DNA from: Chryseobacterium sp. G0162
GTDB taxonomy: Bacteria > Bacteroidota > Bacteroidia > Flavobacteriales > Weeksellaceae
Assembly (NCBI RefSeq): GCF_003815715.1
Contig: NZ_CP033922.1
Span: forward strand, 62,001-126,000
Length of the DNA stretch: 64,000 bases
Reading direction: 5' to 3'
Of the stretch, positions 8,628 through 17,073 are shown piece by piece (the stretch's first letter is position 1; each line of letters begins with the position of its first letter). The position numbers and the translations under genes were made by a program. The notes beneath the pieces were generated by a model. The model was not told the DNA's origin and ran no database searches. It saw only the letters and a program-made list of their open reading frames with translations.

Positions 8628-8850
8628 GTACGAATTTTGTGTACAAAATGTCAATCAGTCATAGGAACAATTTTACCTATATGTATTTAAAAATTTAGGT
8701 AACCAATACAATCAACAGATTTTTGATTGCTGGTTTTTGTATTATCTTTAGATAAGATTGTGCTTTCTCTTGCTAAAGATTTAGTGTAATCTGGAATATT
8801 TAATCTTGGATATTCTATTAACTTTAATTCTAAAACTAAATATTACTACT

Positions 8851-9447
8851 ATGATTATCGATCAAAATCTTTTGCAATTATACGGTGCAGAAACAACACT
8901 GTTTAAAGCCCATGAAACAATATTTCAGGAAGGTGATACTCCTAAACGCTATTACCAAATAATAGAGGGTAGAGTTAAATTAAATCATTACGATGAAGAC
9001 GGGAAAGAGATTATTCAAAGTATTTTATTTTCAGGACAGAGCGTTTGTGAGTTGCTCCTTTTTATCACCGAAAAATATCCTGTCAATGCTATAACGTTAA
9101 ATCCCTGTGAAATCATTACTATTGCAAAAGACAACTTCTTTAGATTACTTGCCGATCACCCGAATGTATCTTTAGATATCAATAAGTTTATATCTGAACG
9201 ATTGTACCAAAAATTTGTCATGATGCAACATAATTTATCATTGAGACCAGAGGTAAGGCTTTTGGGAATTCTTGACTACTTTAAAAGTTACAGCAATAAC
9301 AAAGAAAAATATTCATTTGAGGTTTATTTAACCAGAAAGCAAATGGCATCCATTACAGGTTTACGAATTGAAACCGTGATTAGAACTATTAAGAAAATGG
9401 AAAGTGATCATGTATTGAAATTGATTAATAGTAAAATATTTTATTAA
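8851..9447 (+). CDS. Crp/Fnr family transcriptional regulator (paralogue 2)
   Basis: 198 residues from the ATG at 8851. An in-frame upstream ATG at 8806 would add 15 residues, but the 8851 start gives the same length and the same N-terminus (MIIDQNLLQLYG against MLVDEDLLFHYG and MFFKEELLRSIG) as the two neighbouring paralogues. Domain order is as in paralogue 1: sensor barrel, dimer helix and helix-turn-helix (TRKQMASITGLRIETVIRTI). No cysteine cluster for an iron-sulphur centre is present. The divergent region upstream (8480-8850) carries two Crp-type palindromes. Confidence 0.88.
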   Translation: MIIDQNLLQLYGAETTLFKAHETIFQEGDTPKRYYQIIEGRVKLNHYDEDGKEIIQSILFSGQSVCELLLFITEKYPVNAITLNPCEIITIAKDNFFRLLADHPNVSLDINKFISERLYQKFVMMQHNLSLRPEVRLLGILDYFKSYSNNKEKYSFEVYLTRKQMASITGLRIETVIRTIKKMESDHVLKLINSKIFY

Positions 9448-10034
9448 AGCCTACTTATGGTAATCCATATTGGGTAGAGGAATCTATTGAATAAATATAC
9501 TATCCTAATTTCTTTTATTTATTTACAAGGTGATTATCACCGTGTCTACTTTAAGTTACTGGTAATTATATAGAAGTAACTAATAACATAATAATCACAA
9601 TATTAGATAAAAAATTATAATTTAATAAACGTATTCAAAGGATAAAGTTGAAAATAATTTTAGAAGTCCAACCATTTTATATTTATATTTTACAATTAAC
9701 TAGCTTTATGATTAAAAATAATATAAAGTATGATTCAAAACATATCATTTAAATAGTATTTGCAGTATATTTGATGCATATTAATTGCTGATGAATTATA
9801 TTATCTCCTAACTAATTATGGAGCTTTAGCAGTTTTGGTATTGGAAAATCGTCTGATAAATATTTTATAAAAGGCGTAATCCACTTCATGATTTTTTCTA
9901 TCAATCCTAAGTTAGACTGTTACTTTAAAAAATATACTGTAACATACAGCAAAATTACGATACTCGTATTACGCTGATGATCCTATATTGGGAATTTACA
10001 TCCATTCTTATCACTAACCACAAAAATTAAAAGT
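9448..10034. other. 587-base intergenic region between Crp/Fnr paralogues 2 and 3
   Basis: AT-rich and without a supportable gene on either strand. A perfect 13-base palindrome GGTGATTATCACC is at 9529-9541, about 80 bases after the paralogue 2 stop; its TGA-N3-TCA spacing differs from the Crp-type sites. The promoter of paralogue 3 should lie near the right end. Confidence 0.5.
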
Positions 10035-10631
10035 ATGTTTTTTAAAGAAGAGCTTCTACGCTCCATCGGAGGTGTAGAACAACATTATTATCCAGGAGAT
10101 TATATATTCCAAGAAGGCGGAAGTCCCAAATTTTATTTTCAGATTGTTAATGGTGATGTTAAACTAAATAACTACAATAGTTCAGGTAAAGAATTTATTC
10201 AAAATATACTAAGTTCAAAAGATCCCTTAGGAGATTATATGTTATACCTAGAACAGACATATCCGGTAAATGCAGTAGCCCTTTCGAATTGTACCATTAT
10301 TAAATTATGTGCAAGTACTTTCACACGTTATCTAGACCAGCATCCAAGCCATTATCTAGAGCTCTGCAAATCATTATCAAAGCACCTGTACCGTAAATTT
10401 ATTCTCATGCAGAAAATATCTTCCCCAAGTGCAGTTGAAAGGATTAAGGAAGTATTGGAGCTCATGAAGCATGAACACGAAAATAAAACTCCATTTACAT
10501 ATGAAGTTCCCATCACGCGTCAACAATTAGCTTCTTTAACAGGATTATGCGTTGAAACGACTATCAGAGCTATAAAAAAGATGGAGCAAGAAAAAATCGT
10601 CCTAATTACAAACCGAAAAATTATGTATTGA
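10035..10631 (+). CDS. Crp/Fnr family transcriptional regulator (paralogue 3)
   Basis: 198 residues, the same length as the other two copies. The sensor barrel contains PKFYFQIVNGDVKLNNYN (about 32-49), and the helix-turn-helix reads TRQQLASLTGLCVETTIRAI. In the recognition region the Arg found in both other copies (TGLRIETV) is Cys (TGLCVETT), so DNA preference may differ. The ligand is unknown. Three such genes in 2.7 kb suggest tandem duplication followed by divergence. Confidence 0.88.
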   Translation: MFFKEELLRSIGGVEQHYYPGDYIFQEGGSPKFYFQIVNGDVKLNNYNSSGKEFIQNILSSKDPLGDYMLYLEQTYPVNAVALSNCTIIKLCASTFTRYLDQHPSHYLELCKSLSKHLYRKFILMQKISSPSAVERIKEVLELMKHEHENKTPFTYEVPITRQQLASLTGLCVETTIRAIKKMEQEKIVLITNRKIMY

Positions 10632-10694
10632 TTTTATGCATGACCCATCATAAAATGAGGGATAATTATATTACACTTTAATCCTATAGATAAA

Positions 10695-10720
10695 AAGGAA
10701 TGTTCTTTTGAGCATTCCTT
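10695..10720 (+). terminator. Hairpin after Crp/Fnr paralogue 3
   Basis: AAGGAATG (10695-10702) pairs perfectly with CATTCCTT (10713-10720) across a ten-base loop, 64 bases after the stop codon. No clear T run follows, so termination strength is uncertain. Confidence 0.4.
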
Positions 10721-10834
10721 CGTTATAATATCTAATACATTATTCATTTCTTCACAAAAAGATAATCACTTTTGAGGTTCTTCATTTAAAATTAATCCGA
10801 TCTACTTAAATTACAACCACTTTTTAAATTCCAA

Positions 10835-11215
10835 CTACTTTCTATTTTCATGATTTTTAGGGAACTTACCAAACTTCTCATATAGCTTGTGAAGCTCATC
10901 CAGTTCATCTTCTGTCAAATCTTCAATATCGACAATTCGATTGTTGGCTTTGTCATGAGCGGAAATCAATTCATTAAGCTTTATCTGTATGGCTTTAGAA
11001 TCTTTATTCTGTGCTTTTTGGATTAGAAAAACCATGAGAAATGTAACGATGGTGGTTCCTGTGTTAATAACCATTTGCCATACTTCAGAAAATTTAAATA
11101 CCGGTCCTGTAGCTGCCCAGATAATAACCAAAATACTTGCCCCGATAAAAGCACCCGGACTTCCTGCAAAACAGGCAGCCCAATCTGCAAATCTGTCAAA
11201 AAAATTCTTTTTCAT
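10835..11215 (-). CDS. Low-affinity iron permease family protein
   Basis: 126 residues with two membrane segments (about 20-40 and 48-65). The core WQMVINTGTTIVTFLMVFLI followed by QKAQNKDSKAIQIKLNEL and DIEDLTEDELDELH is the signature of the bacterial low-affinity iron permease family, named after yeast Fet4; transport by the short bacterial forms has not been firmly shown. It sits in the inner membrane with an acidic cytoplasmic tail. Its upstream region holds a TGAT-N4-ATCA box (11365-11376), the half-site layout of Fnr sites. Confidence 0.85.
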   Translation of the reverse strand: MKKNFFDRFADWAACFAGSPGAFIGASILVIIWAATGPVFKFSEVWQMVINTGTTIVTFLMVFLIQKAQNKDSKAIQIKLNELISAHDKANNRIVDIEDLTEDELDELHKLYEKFGKFPKNHENRK

Positions 11216-11364
11216 TTTAATAAACTATAGATAAAAATTATTACTAATATTGAAGTAGTGACCGAACCTTACGAGTTATGTAGTTAGATAAATAAAATTC
11301 TTACTGCCCAATCAAAGCTTTTTATATGAGTTGCTAATTTCGAAAAAATCAGTTCAATTTAATA

Positions 11365-11376
11365 TGATCAGGATCA
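11365..11376. promoter_or_regulatory. Candidate Fnr/Crp-type box upstream of the iron permease gene
   Basis: TGATCAGGATCA has perfect TGATC/GATCA arms, which equals TGA-N6-TCA and also TGAT-N4-ATCA, close to the Fnr consensus. It lies 150 bases upstream of the permease start and is near the Crp/Fnr cluster. Confidence 0.4.
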
Positions 11377-11443
11377 CTTCGATATCTACTTTTTATCGGA
11401 GATTTGTGTCGAATGTACAACAAAAGGTGCATTTCTTCAATGA

Positions 11444-11459
11444 CATACAGATTTGTATG
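11444..11459. promoter_or_regulatory. Palindrome CATACA-N4-TGTATG
   Basis: Perfect six-base arms with a four-base spacer in the 350-base gap between the permease gene and the broken dehydrogenase. No other coding or RNA signal is seen in 11216-11566. Confidence 0.3.
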
Positions 11460-11566
11460 ACTATAGTGTTGAAAAAGAAAATTCTCTAAAAATAATTAAA
11501 GTAATTATATATTTAGATCAATAGAAGATGCTCCTGTAAGACCTTCTATTGAGTAAATACATTTTT

Positions 11567-12440
11567 TTATGGTTGCCCATTACGACCTGCTGCACCATAT
11601 ATATGTCCAGTTGTAAAGCTGGCACTGTTATCAGCAAGCTGAACAAAGATCGAAGCAAGCTCAGCAGGCTGTCCCGGTCTGCCTAATGTCGTTTCTTCAC
11701 CAAATTTTTCAATTTTCTCTTGTGTTTGCCCTCCACTAATCTCAAGGGCAATCCACACAGGCCCTAGAGCGACACCATTACCACGTATTCCTTTTGATCC
11801 CAATTGCTTGGCTAATGATTTGATATAGCTTGTGTCGCTGCCTTTGTTTGTGCGTAATCATATAGATCCTCAGAAGGATCATAAGCCTGTACTGATGAAA
11901 GACTAATGATACATGATCCTGCTTCCAGATGTGGTAATGCAGCTTTTATGATCCAAAACTGTGCATAAAGATTGGTTTTCATAGTCCTGTCAAATTCTTC
12001 AGTACTTATATCCATTATAGATTCATGCGTTTTCTGGTGACCAGCATTATTTACCAGAATATCAATACCGTTCAATTCCTCAACCGCCTTAGATACTAAT
12101 GTTTTACAGAAACGTTCATCTCTTATATCTCCCGGAATAGCAATATCTTTGCAACCTGCTTTTTTTATGAGATCGATTACCTCTTGAGCGTCAGCTTCTT
12201 CTTCAGGAAGATAATTTATTGCTACATCAGCTCCTTCCCTAGCATATGCTATAGCAGCTGCTCATCCGGTACCGGAATCTCGACCGGTAATCAAAGCTTT
12301 TCTTCCTTTCGACCTTCCGGAGCCTATATAACTTTTTTCACCATGATCAGGAACTGGATCCATCTTACCTGCTAATCCTGGGAACGGTTGAAACTGCCTT
12401 TTAAAAGGTGGTTTAGGATATTTTAGAAATTTTTGTCATT
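11567..12440 (-). pseudogene. YghA-like SDR family oxidoreductase, broken in three places
   Basis: Joined frames give a nearly full 290-residue YghA-type dehydrogenase. From the ATG at 12440 the N-terminus MTKISK goes out of frame at an extra A; the next frame gives [24 protein letters not shown] and ITGRDSGTG, then TGA where GIGRAAAI is expected. Past the TGA it reads AAAIAYAREGADVAINYLPE and DILVNNAGHQ, with YAQTK as the active site. A one-base loss near 11820 precedes the last part, SLAKQLGSKGIRGNGVALGP to the stop at 11567. The cofactor motif also has Gly-to-Arg and Ile-to-Thr changes. Two frameshifts and one stop make function very unlikely. Confidence 0.88.
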
Positions 12441-12444
12441 GTAT

Positions 12445-12813
12445 TCACATCAAAGTACTTAAAACTTTAAAAAAAACAAAGACTATATTTTTCGAATAAT
12501 TGTAATATAATACCTTATTCGCAGCAGAAGTAATCAATTGTCCATTATTATTTATTTTAGAAAATAACATTTGGATATGAGTGGAATAATTTATGTCAAA
12601 CCCTTCGATGCCTATTCCTTCTATCTCATCAAAATCCAAAGTTATAAAGACGGTCATTTTCTTAATAGAATCGGCTATTATAGGACTTCTATTTAAATAT
12701 TCTATACTGTTCTGCATTTGCATTTTAATCTTCGGATCTTTTACAAATGAAAGCCTGTCCTGTCCATGAAGTATTTGGGCAAACACTAAAAATAAAAAAA
12801 TGGGAATCTTCAT
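12445..12813 (-). CDS. Hypothetical secreted protein
   Basis: 122 residues. The N-terminus MKIPIFLFLVFAQILHGQ is a Sec signal peptide with likely cleavage near 17. The remainder is a mixed beta-rich sequence (MTVFITLDFDEIEGIGIEGF; YYNYSKNIVFVFFKVL) without a domain I recognise. The last residues VLSTLM end only four bases before the broken dehydrogenase, so the original 3' end may have been lost. It lies downstream of the RHS toxin operon, after a strong hairpin, and could be an accessory or orphan immunity gene; there is no direct evidence. Confidence 0.55.
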   Translation of the reverse strand: MKIPIFLFLVFAQILHGQDRLSFVKDPKIKMQMQNSIEYLNRSPIIADSIKKMTVFITLDFDEIEGIGIEGFDINYSTHIQMLFSKINNNGQLITSAANKVLYYNYSKNIVFVFFKVLSTLM

Positions 12814-12931
12814 AATATTTAATTAAAACGATTTTCAGTCTATACCGCTCAATTGTGAATACATTTTCTTTTAATAATTGCAAAATTAGAAGATTTTGTA
12901 TAACTAAATTGCTTTATAATTCATCATAAAT

Positions 12932-12967
12932 TATTCAAAAGTACTACAGTTGTAGTGCTTTTGAATA
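12932..12967 (-). terminator. Long near-perfect hairpin ending the RHS operon
   Basis: A 36-base inverted repeat has 17-base arms (TTCAAAAGTACTACA and its complement plus flanking TA) differing at one position and a two-base GT loop. It lies 29 bases after the stop of the small lipoprotein gene. TTTTGAATAATTT follows on the minus strand. Termination is the simplest role; an operator is possible. Confidence 0.55.
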
Positions 12968-12996
12968 TTATATAAGCAAAAAGATAATATTTTTAT

Positions 12997-13398
12997 TCAT
13001 CTCCATGTGTAAAGTCCACAAGTATTACTAGAATATTCAAAATAATCAATTCCCGATGAACTATTCCAGGTTTCTTTACCTTCAACTTCGTAAACTAATT
13101 GTTTTTCATTATAGTTATTTTGTTTCAATCGTGATAACTCAAAAGTATAACTATTATTAATTTTAATCAACTTACTTTTTTTGGGGAATTCACAATTATT
13201 TTTTTGTGAAAGAAATATTCCTTTTTTATTTTTATTGTACTCAATATTAATGATATAAAATGATTGTGTTGAATCTATTTTTAAAACCTTTCCCAAGATA
13301 AATTCATTAGTAGTAGAAGTGGACGATTGTCCCTTTACTTTGCAACCAGTCATAAACAATAGTTGGCACAACATTATGATAAAGCTAATGTTTTTCAT
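12997..13398 (-). CDS. Small lipoprotein, candidate immunity protein of the RHS toxin
   Basis: 133 residues. The signal MKNISFIIMLCQLLFMTGC ends in a lipobox (FMTGC, Cys19). After a Ser/Thr linker the mature part is beta-rich (EFILGKVLKIDSTQSFYIIN, LVYEVEGKETW) and I recognise no family. Its start codon lies one base after the RHS stop, so it is translationally linked to it. In polymorphic toxin loci the small gene directly behind the toxin usually encodes the cognate immunity protein; a lipid anchor would place it in the periplasm or outer membrane. The role is inferred from position only. Confidence 0.6.
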   Translation of the reverse strand: MKNISFIIMLCQLLFMTGCKVKGQSSTSTTNEFILGKVLKIDSTQSFYIINIEYNKNKKGIFLSQKNNCEFPKKSKLIKINNSYTFELSRLKQNNYNEKQLVYEVEGKETWNSSSGIDYFEYSSNTCGLYTWR

Positions 13399-13399
13399 T

Positions 13400-16300
13400 T
13401 TATTTACGTTTTAATGTTTTGTAACTTCCAATATTTTTGGTCTCATTAGTTTTTACATTTTGTATTTTATAAGAATCTGTATATTCAATGTATTTACCCG
13501 ATCCAACGGTATAATTGGGAGATTGTATTGACCTCCAATTAGGATTGGGATCAACATTTCTAGGATCAAGCCTATTAGCTTCTGCATGTGCATAATCATA
13601 ACCTTGACTATTATTGAATTCTGATGTTGCAGCTGGAGCATTCGGAAAACATTGTGCCATAACAATGGCTTCTAATGTCTCATGAAGTATACCATATCCA
13701 GTTACTGACCCATAATACGCTTTATCCAAATTTCCTAACATTTCAGTATTCACTACATTCGTAGCAGTAGTTATTCCAGTAGTAGGATATGTTGTAGACC
13801 CTCTAGATGCTCCCCCGATATATTTGCTATTATCTTCATCGATACGCATGTCATTATCAGTTAGTATTTCTGCTACAAAACTATGATCAGTTGTAGCATT
13901 TAGCAATTTTGTTGCTGCTTCAGACAAAGTGGCTCCCTGTACAGCAGTTGCACTAATTTTACCGTTTGAGTCCTTAGATAAGTTAAGTTGACCTTCAACA
14001 GAAGCTTGTAACTGATCTAAAGCTTCTTGTGTTCTACTTCCTTTAAGTACAACATCAAAATTTGCCATTCCATCCGGGTCAATGAATCTCATTGGATTAT
14101 TAAAAGCATAATTATAAGGGCTATGACGACGCATTTGTTCTGCTAGTGTGTCAACAGCACCCCATCTACCTATGTCAGCCATATACATTCTTGCCCCATA
14201 ATCATACATACCCGTTTCCTGAAGCTCTTTATTGTTAAATTTGTAGTTCTTATAACTACCTTTGCCAAAATATGAATTTCCAGTTTTCAGATGGTTCATT
14301 CCGAACGGGTAATAATCATTTGAATCGGTTATTTCAAGAGCGCCTGTGCTGTTCCTAGCGAAACTTACCCTTACATTTCCTAAGTGGTCTTTGTACTGGT
14401 AAATATACTGATCTTTTTCATAATCATAATATCCTTCAGCAGTTGGAAAGAATTGCAGATTCTCATTTTTTACTCTAAATACGGGACCCGTGCCAGGTAT
14501 AGTTTTACCTGGATCATCAGGATCTATAGGATCAGTAGGAAGTAGTCGATAGGCTTCGCGTTCCATAGCATAAGCTGTTTCCGAAAAAGAATCAACTGAG
14601 CCACCGCCACCAGGGGTGATAAACTCCTTTTTTAAATACTGAAATCCATCCAGGTAATCGGTGGTATACTTTGTAGTAGTAGGACCTGCTACCCCCATGA
14701 TAATCGTATTATTTTCTTTTCTTACTTTTAAACCGTTAGCATTGTATAGTGTATTAATTTTAACTTCCTCATTTGCAAAGGGTCTGCTTAAGCTAAGATT
14801 ATCCGGAAGGTCAAGGTGATTATACCTAATTGAGTTGATTCCTTTGTCCAGCATGTTCTCCATGCTTCCGTTCAAGGTGTAAGAAATAGAATTTCCGCCA
14901 CCTTCATAGCCTGAATAATTCTGCTGATCGTCAATGATACTCGTTAGCTTATTATCTCCATCATTGTACATATAGCGTAAACGGTCAATAACTGTTGCTG
15001 TTGCCCCGGATTCCATAACTGATGTTCTATACAGTTTGGTAATATTACCGTTAACATCGTAATCAATAGACTCTGTATGTTCCTTACTATAAGGATTATT
15101 GGGATTCTGATAAAAACCTGCTGTCAGTCTGTTAAGCTTATCATAGACATAACCATACCGCTTAGGGGTTAGCGAAGGATTGACTCCAATATTTTCAACT
15201 GCTCTCCAGTCTACTTCGACAATGTTTCCATTGAATTTTCCCACTACAGTCCTGCCAGAAAACAAAGCAGGATCAGGATTACTGATTCCGTCTTTTTCAA
15301 TGTATTTGATTTTATATGCAAAAAGTTTCCCTCCCATATCTGCAGAGGCCATCTGATCTTTGTTGATAGCCGTCAGCCAACCCCTGATATTATAGGTATA
15401 GTCTATACTTTGAAGCCCGTTTCCAACCTTTTTATTAGATAGTTGAGAAAGCTCATTAAAGGTGTTATCTGTCAGTAATTCTTCGGGTAAATTATCAACC
15501 TGATGATAATGCTTAATTGGACGGTTCTGCGAATCATATACAAAACGCTCCTTGACACTCACTTCGATTTCTCCATTCTTTCTCAGTTGGATAGTTTGTG
15601 TATTTAAAGGCATTCCAACAAAATCTAACAGTGATTCCTTTTTAGTATACCCACCCAAATGATTGGTGGAATGAGAACCAATTTCCCTACCTTTATTGTC
15701 ATAATAGGTATAATTTTTTGTCCAGTTACTATCCTCAATATTTTTGACATAGAAAGCCGTTAAAAGTCCTTTTGTTGATCTTAACTGCAAGATATCATCC
15801 GATAAAACAGGCTGGGTAAAAGAATTTGAAAAAGCGGGTGTACCTGATGGATATGTATCATAATAGTTGACACTTAAAACCCTGATATTATTACTTGGGT
15901 AGCTTGTAGATGTATTATTATCATAATTTATCTCCAATCCACTAATATCTGTAAATCCGCCACCAGTGGTTCTGTTTACATAATTTTTGCCAATGGCATC
16001 GGCCAAAGCCTGCTCTGCAGCGCGACCTGCTGTCCCTGAAATTTCATTACTCGTATATATTCCAGTATAAGCAACTCTTCCATAAATATCATATTTCGTA
16101 AAAACCCATTGCTTAGATACTCCCAAAACAGCATCCTGTGTCATAAGCACACGGTCAGCTCTATCATACACTATAAATTCATATCCTTTGCCCGGAAGTT
16201 TCTTTTGGACAACTCTGTTTTTACCATCATATCTATACAAATAACATAAACTGTTAAGTACGGTATTGACATCACCAGCCAGGGTCGCCTTTGGTGGGAT

Positions 16301-17068
16301 AACACATGCAAGCTGATTGTATTCATTATATACATAATAAGTGTCAGCATTTTCTGTTGCACTAATTACTTTTCTCACCAAAATAGTCTGGCCCTGCCCA
16401 TTTTTAAATTCAACAGTTTCATTGCCATCCTCATCAGTAATTGTATTCTTAGCTAACTGACTGGTACCATAGGATCCTGACTGGCTTATGGTAAAATTGT
16501 TCGTTCCGCTAGACCAGGTTGTTATCGTTATATATTTTTTTACCTCTCCATCAATATTGGTTTCATATTTAAATTTGACAGGCTTAGCACTCCAGGCTGT
16601 TCCTGTCTGTATTTGCGCTTTAATTCGATCCAACGGCGAATTTTCCAGTTCTTTCTCTGAAAAAGGCTTTTCATTGTTGTACAGATTTTGTGGATCGCCT
16701 ACAGGAAAGTTATTGAGGACAGAATTTTGTGAATATATATTTCCACTCTGAGTTCCAGCTTGTGGAACAGGCAGGTAATCGCGGGTCTGTCTTCCAAAAA
16801 CATCATAAAGAATAGGAGTGACAACATCCCTGCCTAGCGGAGATGCTTTAATATTGACAATCTGTTTCGCTCTTCCAAGGCCGTCAAAAAATTGGACACT
16901 TTGAATTTGTTTTGCGCTAGCATCACTCTGGGTCTTGGGTTCAAGATAGGTTCTTGTATATATATAGTTTTCTGTACTTATTCCCGTCAGACCACTGGGA
17001 AGTTGCACCTGACTTTTTAAAACCCCACTCATTAAAAAGACTCCGATGGGAATTATATTTTTTTTCAT
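13400..17068 (-). CDS. RHS repeat protein (DUF6443 type) with C-terminal effector tip
   Basis: 1222 residues. A Sec signal peptide (about 1-20) precedes a DUF6443-like N-terminus (YLEPKTQSDASAKQIQSVQF, FDGLGRAKQIV). YD/RHS repeats fill the middle. The RHS-associated core runs about 889-1000 (YKDHLGNVRVSF, DYYPFGM, YDYGARMYMADIGRWGAVD, DPDG). The last 220 residues after DPDGMA are the variable tip. It contains HETLEA at 1129-1134 with His1161 in DYAHAEA, a possible HExxE plus His zinc site as in metallopeptidase-like tips. RHS cores form closed shells that carry a toxin and often cleave off the tip. It is third in a four-gene operon, five bases after the 1151-residue protein, with a candidate immunity gene one base downstream. 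Confidence 0.85.
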   Translation of the reverse strand: MKKNIIPIGVFLMSGVLKSQVQLPSGLTGISTENYIYTRTYLEPKTQSDASAKQIQSVQFFDGLGRAKQIVNIKASPLGRDVVTPILYDVFGRQTRDYLPVPQAGTQSGNIYSQNSVLNNFPVGDPQNLYNNEKPFSEKELENSPLDRIKAQIQTGTAWSAKPVKFKYETNIDGEVKKYITITTWSSGTNNFTISQSGSYGTSQLAKNTITDEDGNETVEFKNGQGQTILVRKVISATENADTYYVYNEYNQLACVIPPKATLAGDVNTVLNSLCYLYRYDGKNRVVQKKLPGKGYEFIVYDRADRVLMTQDAVLGVSKQWVFTKYDIYGRVAYTGIYTSNEISGTAGRAAEQALADAIGKNYVNRTTGGGFTDISGLEINYDNNTSTSYPSNNIRVLSVNYYDTYPSGTPAFSNSFTQPVLSDDILQLRSTKGLLTAFYVKNIEDSNWTKNYTYYDNKGREIGSHSTNHLGGYTKKESLLDFVGMPLNTQTIQLRKNGEIEVSVKERFVYDSQNRPIKHYHQVDNLPEELLTDNTFNELSQLSNKKVGNGLQSIDYTYNIRGWLTAINKDQMASADMGGKLFAYKIKYIEKDGISNPDPALFSGRTVVGKFNGNIVEVDWRAVENIGVNPSLTPKRYGYVYDKLNRLTAGFYQNPNNPYSKEHTESIDYDVNGNITKLYRTSVMESGATATVIDRLRYMYNDGDNKLTSIIDDQQNYSGYEGGGNSISYTLNGSMENMLDKGINSIRYNHLDLPDNLSLSRPFANEEVKINTLYNANGLKVRKENNTIIMGVAGPTTTKYTTDYLDGFQYLKKEFITPGGGGSVDSFSETAYAMEREAYRLLPTDPIDPDDPGKTIPGTGPVFRVKNENLQFFPTAEGYYDYEKDQYIYQYKDHLGNVRVSFARNSTGALEITDSNDYYPFGMNHLKTGNSYFGKGSYKNYKFNNKELQETGMYDYGARMYMADIGRWGAVDTLAEQMRRHSPYNYAFNNPMRFIDPDGMANFDVVLKGSRTQEALDQLQASVEGQLNLSKDSNGKISATAVQGATLSEAATKLLNATTDHSFVAEILTDNDMRIDEDNSKYIGGASRGSTTYPTTGITTATNVVNTEMLGNLDKAYYGSVTGYGILHETLEAIVMAQCFPNAPAATSEFNNSQGYDYAHAEANRLDPRNVDPNPNWRSIQSPNYTVGSGKYIEYTDSYKIQNVKTNETKNIGSYKTLKRK

Positions 17069-17073
17069 CAGTA

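Noticed and set aside
8806..8850. Upstream ATG of Crp/Fnr paralogue 2
   Set aside because: It would give an N-terminal extension absent from the two 198-residue neighbours, whose N-termini align with the 8851 start.
9529..9541. GGTGATTATCACC as another Crp/Fnr site
   Set aside because: The TGA and TCA arms are only three bases apart, not six, and it lies in a gap after a gene rather than clearly in a promoter.
12184..12375. Plus-strand frame inside the broken YghA-like gene
   Set aside because: The minus strand gives a clear dehydrogenase; the plus frame is its shadow.
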